A stretch of 64,000 nucleotides of DNA from Candidatus Woesearchaeota archaeon (GCA_016185945.1 JACPMR010000010.1:124001-188000), one strand, 5' to 3'; counted from the stretch's first letter, positions 1 to 9,755 are shown. The notes: generated from the letters alone by a model not told the origin. Program-made: numbers and translations.

Positions 1-84
1 ATGGCAAAGGACCAGATACTTGATAATTTAAAGCAGGGAAGAAAAGACATATTCCAGGCATTCAAGAAAGAAGGTGAGCAATAA
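1..84 (+). CDS. Possible C-terminal end of an upstream gene
   Basis: A 27-residue open frame runs from the window edge to a TAA at 82-84. The window starts exactly on an ATG, so this is either a very small protein or the tail of a longer gene cut by the edge. The peptide is charged and helical in character (NLKQGRKDIFQAFKKEG), with no recognisable motif. Its stop overlaps the start of the sppA-like gene as TAATG, which suggests translational coupling in one operon. The function cannot be inferred. Confidence 0.45.
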   Translation: MAKDQILDNLKQGRKDIFQAFKKEGEQ

Positions 85-1019
85 TGAATGCCAACCAGCC
101 GAATTTCAGATGGGGTTATGCAATATTTGTTTTATTGCTTTTAAGCTTTCTTGCGCTTATATCTGTAGGAGTATTATCGTTGTTTGTGGGCGTTGATGTT
201 GAAAGCTTAGGCGGCAATGTCGCATTGATACCTGTGCACGGGGTGATTTTGGGAACAGAGGATTCTGAGTCATTTTTTGAAACCACAACAACTTCCACAG
301 ATATAGTGGAGCTCATAGAAAAAGCCGACAAGAATCCCGGCATCAAGGCGATAATATTGGAGATAGACAGCCCAGGCGGCTCAGCTGTTGCATCGGAGGA
401 GATAGCAAATGCTGTCAAGAAAACAAACAAGACAACAGTTGCGTGGATAAGGGAATCAGGCGCTTCGGGTGCTTACTGGGTTGCATCAGCTGCTGACTAT
501 ATAGTTGCCAGCAAAGTTTCGATAACCGGCTCAATCGGTGTGATTGCTTCTTACCTGGAATTTCCGGGCTTGTTAGAAAGGTACAATGTGACGTACCAGA
601 GATTAGTTGCTGGAAAATACAAAGACATTGGAAGCCCGTTCAAGGAAATGACAAACGAGGAAAAGGCATTATTCCAGCAGAGTTTGGACGCTATAAGGGA
701 TTATTTTGTAAGCGAAGTTGCAAAAAACAGGAATTTGAACAAGAAAGATATTGACAAAATCGCGAATGGCTTGTTTTATCTTGGGGTGCAGGCAAAGGAA
801 CTTGGTTTAGTAGACGAACTTGGCAGCAAAGACGAAACTATTGCCTATATAGAGAAGAAAGAAGGCATAAAGGCAGAGCTTGTTGAATACAAGAAAGAAA
901 AAGGTTTATTGGAATTGCTTGGTGAGGTTTTCAGCAAGCAGTCATTTTTTGTTGGAAAGGGCATTGGAAGCTCTTTGCTTGACAGACAAGCTGTTTCAAG
1001 TGTCAGTATAACAACGTAA
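84..1019 (+). CDS. sppA: Signal peptide peptidase SppA, S49 family
   Basis: Membrane-anchored serine protease of family S49, which degrades cleaved signal peptides and membrane fragments. One N-terminal membrane segment spans about residues 11-36, and the catalytic domain follows. The motif DSPGG is at about 95-99. The catalytic serine is probably S128 in ASGAYW and the general-base lysine K180 in GKYKDIGSP, by analogy with the Ser-Lys dyad of Bacillus and archaeal SppA. At 311 residues it has the usual short single-domain length, unlike the tandem E. coli form. The ATG overlaps the preceding stop, and the next small membrane gene starts 1 bp after this stop, so the three probably share a transcript. 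Confidence 0.92.
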   Translation: MNANQPNFRWGYAIFVLLLLSFLALISVGVLSLFVGVDVESLGGNVALIPVHGVILGTEDSESFFETTTTSTDIVELIEKADKNPGIKAIILEIDSPGGSAVASEEIANAVKKTNKTTVAWIRESGASGAYWVASAADYIVASKVSITGSIGVIASYLEFPGLLERYNVTYQRLVAGKYKDIGSPFKEMTNEEKALFQQSLDAIRDYFVSEVAKNRNLNKKDIDKIANGLFYLGVQAKELGLVDELGSKDETIAYIEKKEGIKAELVEYKKEKGLLELLGEVFSKQSFFVGKGIGSSLLDRQAVSSVSITT

Positions 1020-1020
1020 G

Positions 1021-1227
1021 ATGTATGTAAAAATATTCAAAATATTCAAATATACGGTTGGTATTGTTTTAATAGTTATTGGCGTCATAGGGCTTTTTCT
1101 CCCAATAATACAAGGCATTCTTTTAATAATTGCCGGGCTGCTTTTGATGGGTGTGAAAAAAGAGCAGATTAAGAAATGGTTTAAGAAGCTGAAGTTTCGA
1201 CATTCTTCTCAACAAAATCTGAGATAA
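1021..1227 (+). CDS. Small two-segment membrane protein
   Basis: A 68-residue protein with a hydrophobic hairpin (about residues 10-45), a central Leu-Pro turn (GLFLPIIQGI) and a strongly basic C-terminal tail (KKEQIKKWFKKLKFR). The shape resembles small PGPGW/DUF454-like membrane proteins, but the assignment is not firm. It starts 1 bp after the sppA stop, so it is probably co-transcribed with the peptidase. A TATA-like stretch for the following gene overlaps its end. Confidence 0.7.
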   Translation: MYVKIFKIFKYTVGIVLIVIGVIGLFLPIIQGILLIIAGLLLMGVKKEQIKKWFKKLKFRHSSQQNLR

Positions 1228-1240
1228 ATTTTTAAATGAT
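1227..1240 (+). promoter_or_regulatory. TATA-box promoter of the DUF2325 gene
   Basis: An AT-rich TATA-like stretch (ATTTTTAAATG) lies about 25 bp before the ATG at 1261. Transcription would therefore start at or just before the start codon, giving a leaderless message, which is common elsewhere in this window. Confidence 0.45.
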
Positions 1241-1260
1241 TACTATTAATAAGTGCTAAA

Positions 1261-3417
1261 ATGTCTGCTCAAGAAAGACTGGAGTTACTAGTATCACAGC
1301 ATATAGAACATGGAAATAAAAATCTTGCGGCAGACAAAGCATTAGTTGAAGCTATTGTTCTTAATTGTGCTGTAGATGAGGCTACTGCTAAAGAATATCT
1401 GGAATTCGCATCAAGGTCGCCGCTTTTTGAAGTGGTGCATAGCTTGCAAATAGCTTTTACCCAGATTAATGGCAGCTATCACAACATATTGAGAAGCCTT
1501 GAGAGAGCTGTTGCTAAATATGAATCCTGGCTTGATGAATCACAAAAAGAGCAGTCAATAAAAGGAGTTTTAAGGCGAGGTACGCCTCCTGTTGTGGTAG
1601 TAGATTTGTATAAGAATTCTCACTTAAGCCCAGAACAAGGAATGGAATTAATAGAAAAAGCAGTTGCTTTAACCTCAAGAATAGATTACGCATTGAAGCA
1701 TATCCCTAATGAAATAGAGGTAATCCAGCAATCGGGAAAATTCCGGCATCTGCGAATATTGATTGAAAGACTGAAGTCAATGTTTGATGCAGGAAGTACC
1801 CAATTAACAGAAAGATTTGTGCAGGATTTTTTAAGGGAATTGAACATGGCACAGATTCTTCCTTTCTCAGATTTAACTTCCAATTCAAGAGGAATATCAA
1901 ACGATTACATTAATATGGCTATTTATGCAATGCTAGGTTCAAGGGCTACACCATTGCTCAATGAGCTAGAAAAAGCATATAGGGCTTCTTACTTGAGACT
2001 GGCTAAAGGGTTAGAAGGAAAGATATTGGACTCTATCCCGCAAGATGAGAATACGGGAACTTTTGAACGAGCAAAATTTGTTGGTTTAATTGCAGACAGA
2101 GTTGCGAGTTTGGCAGAATCCAAAATAAATTTAAGATATGTACGGGAATTAATGTATGCTGTAAATTCAGAGCAAAGATTTGGATTTTTAACCATACTTA
2201 GCGTTAAACCTGAAATTGTTTTGCTGTATGAAAGGTTGGCGAAGACAGGGCTTAAAGCTGATGTTTATACTGGATTTTTACTTTCTCAAAGCAGTTCAAT
2301 TGAATCAGATGGAAAGCAGAGAAATTTATTTGATATAGTATTGGAAATATCAAATACACAAAGTCAAGTGCCTGCAGCTGCTTGCCTAGTTGAAAACTCC
2401 AGTTACTTTGTTTCAGGTCCAAACACACAAACTATGTTTAGCATTGCTAAGAATTACGAGTTAGCGCACTTGGTTTTGGCAGATTACTTCGGGGCAGTTC
2501 AAAAACCTGAGCCAAATAAGGCAGAAATCTTGCTGAGAATCGGGCAACGACAACCATCTCAATCAACATTAAGGGAACTGCTCGGAAAAATCCAACAAAT
2601 TCCTGAAGAACAATTAGAAGACTTAGTGGCTTTACCATATGATGAATTACAAAGTAAAATTTTAGGCTATAGCAGGTCCGCCACTTTACAAAGAAGTGCT
2701 TCTCAGAAAAATCCAAGGGATTGGCACCAAGAAATGTTGAATTATATTCGCAAAAAATACTCTGGGCGTGGAACCCCGGCAATTGTAGAGCATGCTTACA
2801 GAATATTGCACGATGCTTCCTTATCTAATAGAATGAGGGCTATTTGGACTGAACAAAAAGAAACGCTTGAGGATTTTTGCAGGGATGTAGTTGAGTTTAG
2901 AGAAACAAGAATATTCCCATTTTTGCTGAATTATCCATTATTTGAACTTTATAAGCTAAAACTCGCTGGTGGGAATGGTAAGCTTAGAAATGAACTAAGA
3001 AATATTGCTAATTCAAATACCCCATATGCTGACTTAAGAAGGGTTTTATCACCTAAAGTTCGCTCTTTAGCAAAAGCCCCTGATGAAGAATCGTCAGCAA
3101 CAGAGACCTTATCGGCTAGACCAAATTTCAGGAAAATTTATGTAATTGGAGGAGCATATTCTGAACCTATCAGAAGAAGGGTGAAAGAGGCAGTGAATCA
3201 AACTCCAGTTGTATTTTATGATAATGATCCTAAGGCAAGCGACATTAAAGGTTTATCACCAGATTGTTGGGCAATTTTAGTCCTTGACATAGGCCACGAT
3301 ACAAGAGACTATGTGATAAGTATATGCAAAGAACACAAGATACATTTATCCAGGATATTTAAAGGTAGGGGAACTTCACTTCTCAGAGTTATAGGTGCAC
3401 TATATACTCCTTACTGA
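1261..3417 (+). CDS. Large helical protein with C-terminal DUF2325-like domain
   Basis: A 718-residue soluble protein with no signal peptide or membrane segment. Residues 1 to about 600 are almost entirely predicted helix with no recognised enzyme motif. The last 95 residues (about 624-718) match the layout of DUF2325 (PF10087): a beta strand with IYVIGG, a helix, a strand ending VVFYDND, a strand WAILVLDIGHDT with a following helix, and a C-terminal SLLRVIGAL. DUF2325 is a small Rossmann-like domain of unknown function, found mainly as a stand-alone bacterial protein, so a large helical N-terminal extension is unusual. It has its own TATA box and neighbours membrane and secreted protein genes. 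The DUF2325 call rests on pattern recognition only. A nucleic-acid or signalling role is possible but not shown. Confidence 0.7.
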   Translation: MSAQERLELLVSQHIEHGNKNLAADKALVEAIVLNCAVDEATAKEYLEFASRSPLFEVVHSLQIAFTQINGSYHNILRSLERAVAKYESWLDESQKEQSIKGVLRRGTPPVVVVDLYKNSHLSPEQGMELIEKAVALTSRIDYALKHIPNEIEVIQQSGKFRHLRILIERLKSMFDAGSTQLTERFVQDFLRELNMAQILPFSDLTSNSRGISNDYINMAIYAMLGSRATPLLNELEKAYRASYLRLAKGLEGKILDSIPQDENTGTFERAKFVGLIADRVASLAESKINLRYVRELMYAVNSEQRFGFLTILSVKPEIVLLYERLAKTGLKADVYTGFLLSQSSSIESDGKQRNLFDIVLEISNTQSQVPAAACLVENSSYFVSGPNTQTMFSIAKNYELAHLVLADYFGAVQKPEPNKAEILLRIGQRQPSQSTLRELLGKIQQIPEEQLEDLVALPYDELQSKILGYSRSATLQRSASQKNPRDWHQEMLNYIRKKYSGRGTPAIVEHAYRILHDASLSNRMRAIWTEQKETLEDFCRDVVEFRETRIFPFLLNYPLFELYKLKLAGGNGKLRNELRNIANSNTPYADLRRVLSPKVRSLAKAPDEESSATETLSARPNFRKIYVIGGAYSEPIRRRVKEAVNQTPVVFYDNDPKASDIKGLSPDCWAILVLDIGHDTRDYVISICKEHKIHLSRIFKGRGTSLLRVIGALYTPY

Positions 3418-3472
3418 TTTTTCCAAAACTTTATCAAAAAATTTTAAATATTAGACTAAGTATCATTCAAAA

Positions 3473-6400
3473 ATGAAGAGGGGGCTATTGGCTTTTTTGG
3501 TGCTTGTTATTGTTCTAGCTTATTCTATGTCTGCCTATTCAAAATCCCATAAGGAGATTGAGGAATTATTCGGCAACGAAGAAGAGATTGAAATTATTGT
3601 TGTTCTGTATGATGACTATGGTGTTTTAAGCAGTTATGGCATAAGCAGTTATAATGACAAAGACAATTTTGAAATGAAAAAGCTAATGATAAACGAGCAG
3701 CAGGAAGATGTCTTAAAAGAATTAAAGATAAAGAAGAAAGACAATGATTTTTCAATTCAATCAAATCAAGATTATGATTTTGATTTGACGAATACATACA
3801 CAACAGTTAATGGCTTTGCAGGCAAACTGAAAAAATCAAGTTATCAAAAATTGAAGAATAATCCGAAGGTTAAATCCATATATAAGTCAAGGAATATAAG
3901 TTTATTGCTGAGCGATTCTGCTGGAATTATAAATGCAACAAGAGTATGGAACTTGATTTATAATGGCACGAATGTGACAGGCAAAGGCGAGTCAGTTTGC
4001 GTGATTGATACCGGGGTTGATTACACTCATGCTGCGCTTGGCGGTTGTACATCTGCTTCTTTCCTAAGCGGTACATGTTCTAAAGTTATTGGTGGCTACG
4101 ATTTTGTCAATGACGATAACAACTCAATTGATGACAATGGGCATGGCACTCATGTAGCTGGGATTGTTGCTTCAAATGATACAACATACAAGGGCATTGC
4201 TCCTGATGCAAATATCATTTCTGTAAAGATTTTGGATTCTAGTGGAGGTGGAACAAGCGCAGACTTGATAAGCGGAATTGATTGGTGTGTAAATAACGCA
4301 TCAAAGTTTAACATTAGTGTTATTTCAATGAGCTTGGGCACACCAACTTTGTTTACTTCCTACTGCGACAATGACGACACTACATTAACAAGTTCTATAG
4401 CAAATGCAATTGCAAAAAACATTAGCGTGATTGCGGCAACTGGCAATGCTGACAGCACAACAGGTATTGCAAATCCAGCATGCATAACTAACGTAACATC
4501 TGTCGGAGGAACAACAAAAGCAGATGCAATGGATTTTAACAGAAACAGCATAACTGATTTATTGGCGCCTGGAGTTAGTATTACCTCAACTCAAAAAGGT
4601 GGTGGTTTTATTTCACAAAGCGGCACTTCAATGTCAACTCCCCATGCAGCAGGAGCATTTGCATTATTGAGGCAGTACAGGAGACTAGAGCAGAATGTCA
4701 CATTGACGCCTGCGCAGATACAAGATGCTTTGAATGATACCGGAAAGCAAATATCAGATTCTGGCAGCGGCCTAACTTTTTCAAGAATCAATGTTTTTCA
4801 AGCTTTGACATCCCTTGATACAACCGCCCCAAACATAACAATTGTTGCGCCAACTCCGGAAAACAACTCCAACTTATCAAATCATTCTTTTGTTATCAAC
4901 CTCACATCCAATGAGGTGCTTTCCACAGTTGTGCTGGAATTCAATGGCACCAATGAAACAATAAATTCAACTTCTATTCAATTAAATTGGATGGTAAATA
5001 AAACAATAAATCTGTCAAAGTTTGCAACATTTGGAGTATTTACTTACAAGATTTACGGCAATGATTCTGCAGGAAATACAAAAATAACACCGATATTCCA
5101 GATAAACATAAACAATACAGCGCCTAATATAACATCATTTTATCCGTTAGAACTTAATACAAGCATAAATGAGCCCAATAATTTGACATTTAACATATCT
5201 GTTGTTGACATAAATGGAGATGCAATAACAACAAAATGGTATCAAAATGGAACTTTGAAGTCAGCAATAAACAATTTCACATTTGCCAATAATTTTTCAG
5301 CTGCAGGATTTTATAATATTACAGTCATAGTTTCTGATAATAGTCTTGAAACCTCTGTATCGTGGAATTTGAGTGTTAATAATACGAACAGGGTTGTAAA
5401 TATTACTAGTTTCTCTCCAAATGCAACTTTGGATGTAGCAGAACCCAATAATCAAACTTTTAACATTACATATATTGATTTAGATACTAACGATACGATA
5501 AATGTGACTTGGTACCAAAATGGCACTAATAAGTCAACAACCATAAGTTCACAATTTAGTTCTTCTTTTTCTGTATCTTCAGGTGGCGGAGGTGGTGGTG
5601 GAGGGGGCACAGCGGCTAGCTTAGAAAGGGCTTCCAACTTTACCTTTTCAGGCAACTCAACAGCAGCAGGATTTTACAATATAACCGTGATTGTTTCTGA
5701 TGGTTATAATTTAACGTCACAATCATGGAATTTAACTGTTTACAATCCGCCCCCGAATGTTGCATCAGCAGGTATAACAAATACCGATGATATGAATAGA
5801 ACGAATGGGACGCTATTCGGAGAGTTGGTTGCTTCCGATCCAGACGATGACAATTCAACTGCAAGGGAAACATTATGGTACATCAACAATACATTGGCGG
5901 CAATTTACACAAACAAGACGCTTATCCATCCAATCAACACAACAAAACTAGAAAACTGGACATTTAGCGTAAGAGTTTTTGACGGGCAGAACTGGAGTGA
6001 TTTTATTAACAGCTCGACAATAAGAATATCTAATGCAAAACCAACAATAAACATAACTACACTTTCAATAACAGTGCTAGAAACTCAACTTGTGAATGTC
6101 TCGTTAAATGCTTCTGATTTGGATAATGACGCCTTAACTTTTACATCCAACAGAAGCGAGTTTTTACTGTCAAATAATTCACTATTATGGTTTACCAATT
6201 TAAACAATAGCGGAATTTATGCAATAAATGTTACAGCCAATGACAGCGTTGAAATAGACTCAGTAATTGTTAATGTGACAATAATAGATGAAAGAGATTT
6301 GGACAACGACGGCAACCCTGACTTTAACGAAACAGATGATGATAATGATGGAATAAATGACGTAGATGATTTTCTGATTGGCAATTTATCATCAATAAAT

Positions 6401-7429
6401 ACAACCCTCTTACTTAATTTAACAATAAACGGAACATCAAATCTTTCCAAATTATTTAATGGGACTTTCACAATTAACATAACAAATGGAACTCATCCAA
6501 TTTTGGAATTTAATTTCACATTAAATGCTTCAAACATTCTTGACTTTGGAAATCTGACAATAAACAGAACAATAAATGGCAGCAGTGCAGTTTCAATAAG
6601 AGGATTGCGCTTGGCTAACTCAACCAAAACTATTTTCTTGGAAAAAATAAACACAACTGCAAGGGCTGTCTGCATAAAAGATGCTGATGCTGGCTTTGAT
6701 ACAATCAGTTCTGCATGCAATTCTGCAAATGAAACTCTGCTGAGCTGCGTCAACCAGTCAAGCGGACAATACACTTGCCTGGATTTTGGCACAAGATATC
6801 AAATCTCTGGCTTGAACCATTCTGCTGTAAAAGAGCAGTGCACGGACAATGACGGGGATGGATTCGGCACTGGGTGTTCTGCTGGAAGTGACTGCGATGA
6901 CAATGACAGAAGCAAAACAACCAACTGCGGTGGCGATGGTGGGGGTGGCGGAGGCGGGGGAGGTGGCGGAGGCGGGGGTGGCGGAGGTGGTGGAGGTGGA
7001 GCTATTTTCGTATGCAACATGGACTGGAAATGCGGAGAGTGGATTGCATGCATAAATGGACTGCAAACAAGACAATGCGAATTTGTAAAAGTTCCTCAGC
7101 ATGCTTCTGATGTGCAATGCCCAAGCCAGTCAAGCCAGCCTATAACAAGCCAGAAATGCGAAGTGCCAAAACAAATAGCTTTAGCAGCGGAAACCTGCGA
7201 GGATGGCATAAAAAATCAGGACGAGATTGGCGTTGATTGCGGCGGAGTATGCAAGCAGTGCGTACAGCAGATGGCAACTACTGAAGCTGTCCAGAAAAAA
7301 GAGGAAACAAAAATAACCGGATTTGCAATCAGAGATTTGGTAACAAAGCCAAATATTATGACAATTTTTGTTGTAGCTCTGATTGCACTTGGTTTTTTTG
7401 CTTGGCTTAAATTCTTAAAGCGCAGATAA
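3473..7429 (+). CDS. Secreted, membrane-anchored subtilisin-like protease (S8)
   Basis: A 1318-residue surface protease. A signal peptide (about residues 1-23) is followed by an inhibitor-like propeptide region (to about 145) and the S8 catalytic domain with Asp179 (VIDTGVD), His224 (GHGTH), Asn325 of the oxyanion hole (ATGN) and Ser386 (GTSMSTPH). After the protease come Asn/Thr-rich Ig or PKD-like beta repeats (about 450-1000) with many N-glycosylation sequons, a calcium-type DxDxD region (about 935-965), a Cys-rich segment and a 21-Gly tract (about 1156-1176). A thrombospondin-like stretch (WKCGEWIAC) and a Cys cluster follow, and a C-terminal membrane anchor (about 1290-1313) ends in basic residues. 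It probably processes or digests extracellular protein at the cell surface. A TATA box just upstream suggests a leaderless message. Confidence 0.93.
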   Translation: MKRGLLAFLVLVIVLAYSMSAYSKSHKEIEELFGNEEEIEIIVVLYDDYGVLSSYGISSYNDKDNFEMKKLMINEQQEDVLKELKIKKKDNDFSIQSNQDYDFDLTNTYTTVNGFAGKLKKSSYQKLKNNPKVKSIYKSRNISLLLSDSAGIINATRVWNLIYNGTNVTGKGESVCVIDTGVDYTHAALGGCTSASFLSGTCSKVIGGYDFVNDDNNSIDDNGHGTHVAGIVASNDTTYKGIAPDANIISVKILDSSGGGTSADLISGIDWCVNNASKFNISVISMSLGTPTLFTSYCDNDDTTLTSSIANAIAKNISVIAATGNADSTTGIANPACITNVTSVGGTTKADAMDFNRNSITDLLAPGVSITSTQKGGGFISQSGTSMSTPHAAGAFALLRQYRRLEQNVTLTPAQIQDALNDTGKQISDSGSGLTFSRINVFQALTSLDTTAPNITIVAPTPENNSNLSNHSFVINLTSNEVLSTVVLEFNGTNETINSTSIQLNWMVNKTINLSKFATFGVFTYKIYGNDSAGNTKITPIFQININNTAPNITSFYPLELNTSINEPNNLTFNISVVDINGDAITTKWYQNGTLKSAINNFTFANNFSAAGFYNITVIVSDNSLETSVSWNLSVNNTNRVVNITSFSPNATLDVAEPNNQTFNITYIDLDTNDTINVTWYQNGTNKSTTISSQFSSSFSVSSGGGGGGGGGTAASLERASNFTFSGNSTAAGFYNITVIVSDGYNLTSQSWNLTVYNPPPNVASAGITNTDDMNRTNGTLFGELVASDPDDDNSTARETLWYINNTLAAIYTNKTLIHPINTTKLENWTFSVRVFDGQNWSDFINSSTIRISNAKPTINITTLSITVLETQLVNVSLNASDLDNDALTFTSNRSEFLLSNNSLLWFTNLNNSGIYAINVTANDSVEIDSVIVNVTIIDERDLDNDGNPDFNETDDDNDGINDVDDFLIGNLSSINTTLLLNLTINGTSNLSKLFNGTFTINITNGTHPILEFNFTLNASNILDFGNLTINRTINGSSAVSIRGLRLANSTKTIFLEKINTTARAVCIKDADAGFDTISSACNSANETLLSCVNQSSGQYTCLDFGTRYQISGLNHSAVKEQCTDNDGDGFGTGCSAGSDCDDNDRSKTTNCGGDGGGGGGGGGGGGGGGGGGGGGAIFVCNMDWKCGEWIACINGLQTRQCEFVKVPQHASDVQCPSQSSQPITSQKCEVPKQIALAAETCEDGIKNQDEIGVDCGGVCKQCVQQMATTEAVQKKEETKITGFAIRDLVTKPNIMTIFVVALIALGFFAWLKFLKRR

Positions 7430-7482
7430 CAACAAAGTTTAAATAATAGTTTATAAGGAGAAATGGAAAAAGAGGGTGTTAA

Positions 7483-7752
7483 ATGCAAAACAACAAGCTC
7501 AATATTTTTGAGATTGTGCTTCTAGTAGTCGGGTTAGGGGCAGCTGTGCTCGGGTTCCAGCTTATAAACCAGATTTACAAGGCGGAGAGCGGGCAGCTAA
7601 GCTGGCTGATGATTATCGCAATCTTTAATTGGCTTACTTTGCTTGTCATGTTTATCCTTCTAAGCTTGATGGTAGATGTGTCAAAAAGAGAGCTGAGCGA
7701 GACAAGAAACCTGATTTACCTGCTGATGCAAAACCTGAATAAAAAGAAGTGA
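7483..7752 (+). CDS. Small two-helix membrane protein of unknown function
   Basis: An 89-residue protein with two membrane segments (about residues 10-29 and 41-65) separated by a short polar loop, and a charged C-terminal helix (SKRELSETRNLIYLLMQNLNKKK). It was not recognised as a named family. The sequence upstream contains TTTAAATAAT, a likely TATA box. It is convergent with the Dph2-like gene, and the two ORFs abut at 7752/7753 with no spacer. Confidence 0.7.
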   Translation: MQNNKLNIFEIVLLVVGLGAAVLGFQLINQIYKAESGQLSWLMIIAIFNWLTLLVMFILLSLMVDVSKRELSETRNLIYLLMQNLNKKK

Positions 7753-8445
7753 TTATTTCATTGTTAGTGTCAATAGCTGCATCTTCTCTATATCGCTTAA
7801 ATCCACTAACGGCTTAGGAAATTTCTCATAATCATCAACTATTCTGTTGCAGGCAGTGTTAACCCAGCATTGAACGAATGGAAAGTTCTCTACCTGATTA
7901 AACTCAAGCGTGTCGCAGGCAAATATGTAGCAGTTCTTGTCTTTTAATTGGTTTTTCAGCTCAACTGCCTTTTTGAAATTGTTTTGCCCCGGCTTCAATG
8001 AAACTATGATGCCTATTTCTGTTGCCTCGAGGAATTTCATGTATGCTGCTTTTCTTTTCCTGTTATATTTTTCCACTTCATTTCTGTCAATCTTTGACAT
8101 TATTGCATTTATTGGGTCGTAGCAGAAAACATCCTTATCGACATTCAACGCAATTCCTAGTGGATGGAATATTCCGGTTCCGATATAAAAGAAAGCATCA
8201 ACATTGTCCTTTACCTTTTCCGCAGCGCCTGTGTCGCAGCCAAGCAGCTGCCCTTCGTATTTTTGTTTTATTTTATCAACAAAAATTGTCTTTCCACTTT
8301 TTTCAAGGTATTTCTTTATTTCATCAACATAATCAAGAAACTGCACAGTTGCCGCTAGTCCAATTTTCTTTGGTAATATGATTGTGTCCAAATTTGAGAG
8401 GTTTATTTTGCCTTTGTACCTCCCCTCAACCATCATTATTTTCAT
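7753..8445 (-). CDS. Diphthamide synthase-like protein (Dph2 family), short form
   Basis: Dph2 is the radical-SAM-like 4Fe-4S enzyme that starts diphthamide formation on elongation factor 2. This protein carries the family's two later cysteine regions, GCD with Cys70 and CWVNTACNR with Cys199, plus the typical FNQVENFPFVQCW stretch. It is only 230 residues against roughly 330-350 for archaeal Dph2, and the N-terminal domain holding the first cluster cysteine is absent. An in-frame TAA lies 9 bases before the ATG, so no longer start exists in this frame. Either this lineage uses a reduced enzyme, the missing domain is encoded elsewhere, or the protein has another role. It has no operon partner. 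Confidence 0.8.
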   Translation of the reverse strand: MKIMMVEGRYKGKINLSNLDTIILPKKIGLAATVQFLDYVDEIKKYLEKSGKTIFVDKIKQKYEGQLLGCDTGAAEKVKDNVDAFFYIGTGIFHPLGIALNVDKDVFCYDPINAIMSKIDRNEVEKYNRKRKAAYMKFLEATEIGIIVSLKPGQNNFKKAVELKNQLKDKNCYIFACDTLEFNQVENFPFVQCWVNTACNRIVDDYEKFPKPLVDLSDIEKMQLLTLTMK

Positions 8446-8572
8446 GATTATTTAAGTAGGATTGGCTGTTTTTAAAGGTTTGCGATAGTTAGTGTTTGGG
8501 CGTTTATTAAGCCGCAGTATTCAAAACAATAAAAGTACAGCCAGGGCATAAAGACAAAAAGATTTTGAAGGC

Positions 8573-9625
8573 TTATTTTTTGAATTTTTTATGTTGTTTT
8601 TTGTATAAGTAATTCAAAATTAAAGCAAATAAAATAATAACCAAAGCGATGACAAGATAATTTGACTTTCTTTTTTCCTCTGTTTTCTCTTCAAACTCCT
8701 CAAACCCTGTTGCAATCCCGAAAGCAGTAAGAAGATTTTTGCATTCTTCATCTATTCTTTTGGAAACCTTGTAGGAGATTTCCTCTTCCTTGTCAACTTT
8801 TGCGAATGCCCACAGAATCAATGGTTCGTCATTAATGACTTCATAGCCTGCTGTTATGAACAGGATTTCATTAACGTAATTGCTGACGCATTTGGGGATT
8901 TTTTCGTAAACGCTTACATTCAGCAATGTTTTTTTCGGCTTAAGGTTAAGTTTTATCTGTGTGCTTCTGTCTGTTTCATTATAAGCTATTTCCCTTGTTA
9001 TTTCAAGGTTCTCTCTGGTAAAATTAAAATATTTGTCAAGAATTGAATTAACCTCCCTCAAAATCTCATCTTCTCCCAAAAACGGCTTTTTCAGCTTTAT
9101 CACTTCCAGCATTATCTCTTTCGGTGATGCCGATTCTGCTTCTGCTATCTCTTCTTTGACTTCTGATTGCTCTTCTTGAATGAGAGATGACTGAAGATTT
9201 ATTGTGCTTTCACGAATATTATCAAGCAAAACATTATCATCAATATCGTTATTGAACGAATTAAACAAGGCAATGCCAAACTTGTTTTTTGTCAAATAGT
9301 TGTTGTTTAGGAGATTATTAGCGGAATTGTCCAGATAGATGCCTACTTCAAAATTTGAGATATTGCAATTTTGAATTCTCGCATTATCAACGTTTTTTAA
9401 CAAAATCCCGTAGCCGATCCCATTTCCAACCAAGACAGAGCTGTTGCAATCCAAAATTACACTGCTATTAGCTATTTTTATCCCATTTTCAAGATTGTAA
9501 GCCCCAAAACAAAAAATAGTATTATCATTTATTTCCATCCCCTCAGTTGGGGTTATGCAGACAGCATTAACCATAGGCACTAGAAAAAATATCATCAATA
9601 AAATAATCGCTCCCTTCATAATCAT
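8573..9625 (-). CDS. Secreted beta-helix surface protein with C-terminal anchor
   Basis: A 350-residue protein. A signal peptide (about 1-21) is followed by a right-handed parallel beta-helix region of NosD/pectate-lyase-like repeats (about 30-145, with turns such as NVDNARIQNCNISNFEVGIYL and NLLNNNYLTKNKFGIAL). An acidic linker and an alpha/beta C-terminal domain (about 150-310) come next. A single membrane segment near the C-terminus (about 322-340) ends in lysines. The arrangement suggests a cell-surface carbohydrate-binding or adhesion protein; no enzymatic residues were identified. The upstream sequence contains an AT-rich TATA-like stretch. Confidence 0.75.
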   Translation of the reverse strand: MIMKGAIILLMIFFLVPMVNAVCITPTEGMEINDNTIFCFGAYNLENGIKIANSSVILDCNSSVLVGNGIGYGILLKNVDNARIQNCNISNFEVGIYLDNSANNLLNNNYLTKNKFGIALFNSFNNDIDDNVLLDNIRESTINLQSSLIQEEQSEVKEEIAEAESASPKEIMLEVIKLKKPFLGEDEILREVNSILDKYFNFTRENLEITREIAYNETDRSTQIKLNLKPKKTLLNVSVYEKIPKCVSNYVNEILFITAGYEVINDEPLILWAFAKVDKEEEISYKVSKRIDEECKNLLTAFGIATGFEEFEEKTEEKRKSNYLVIALVIILFALILNYLYKKQHKKFKK

Positions 9626-9755
9626 TACTTATCACATGCCGTATTTATTTATTTCTATTTCTATTAAAGAATATGGCATTAAATACCCAATAACAAAAAC
9701 TCCATCAACACGAGAGCATCCTTTAGATTAAAATTTAGACATAAATAAAAATAGA

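Noticed and set aside
6799..7053. Minus-strand polyproline ORF
   Set aside because: It is the reverse complement of the polyglycine tract of the subtilase; codon repetition alone explains it.
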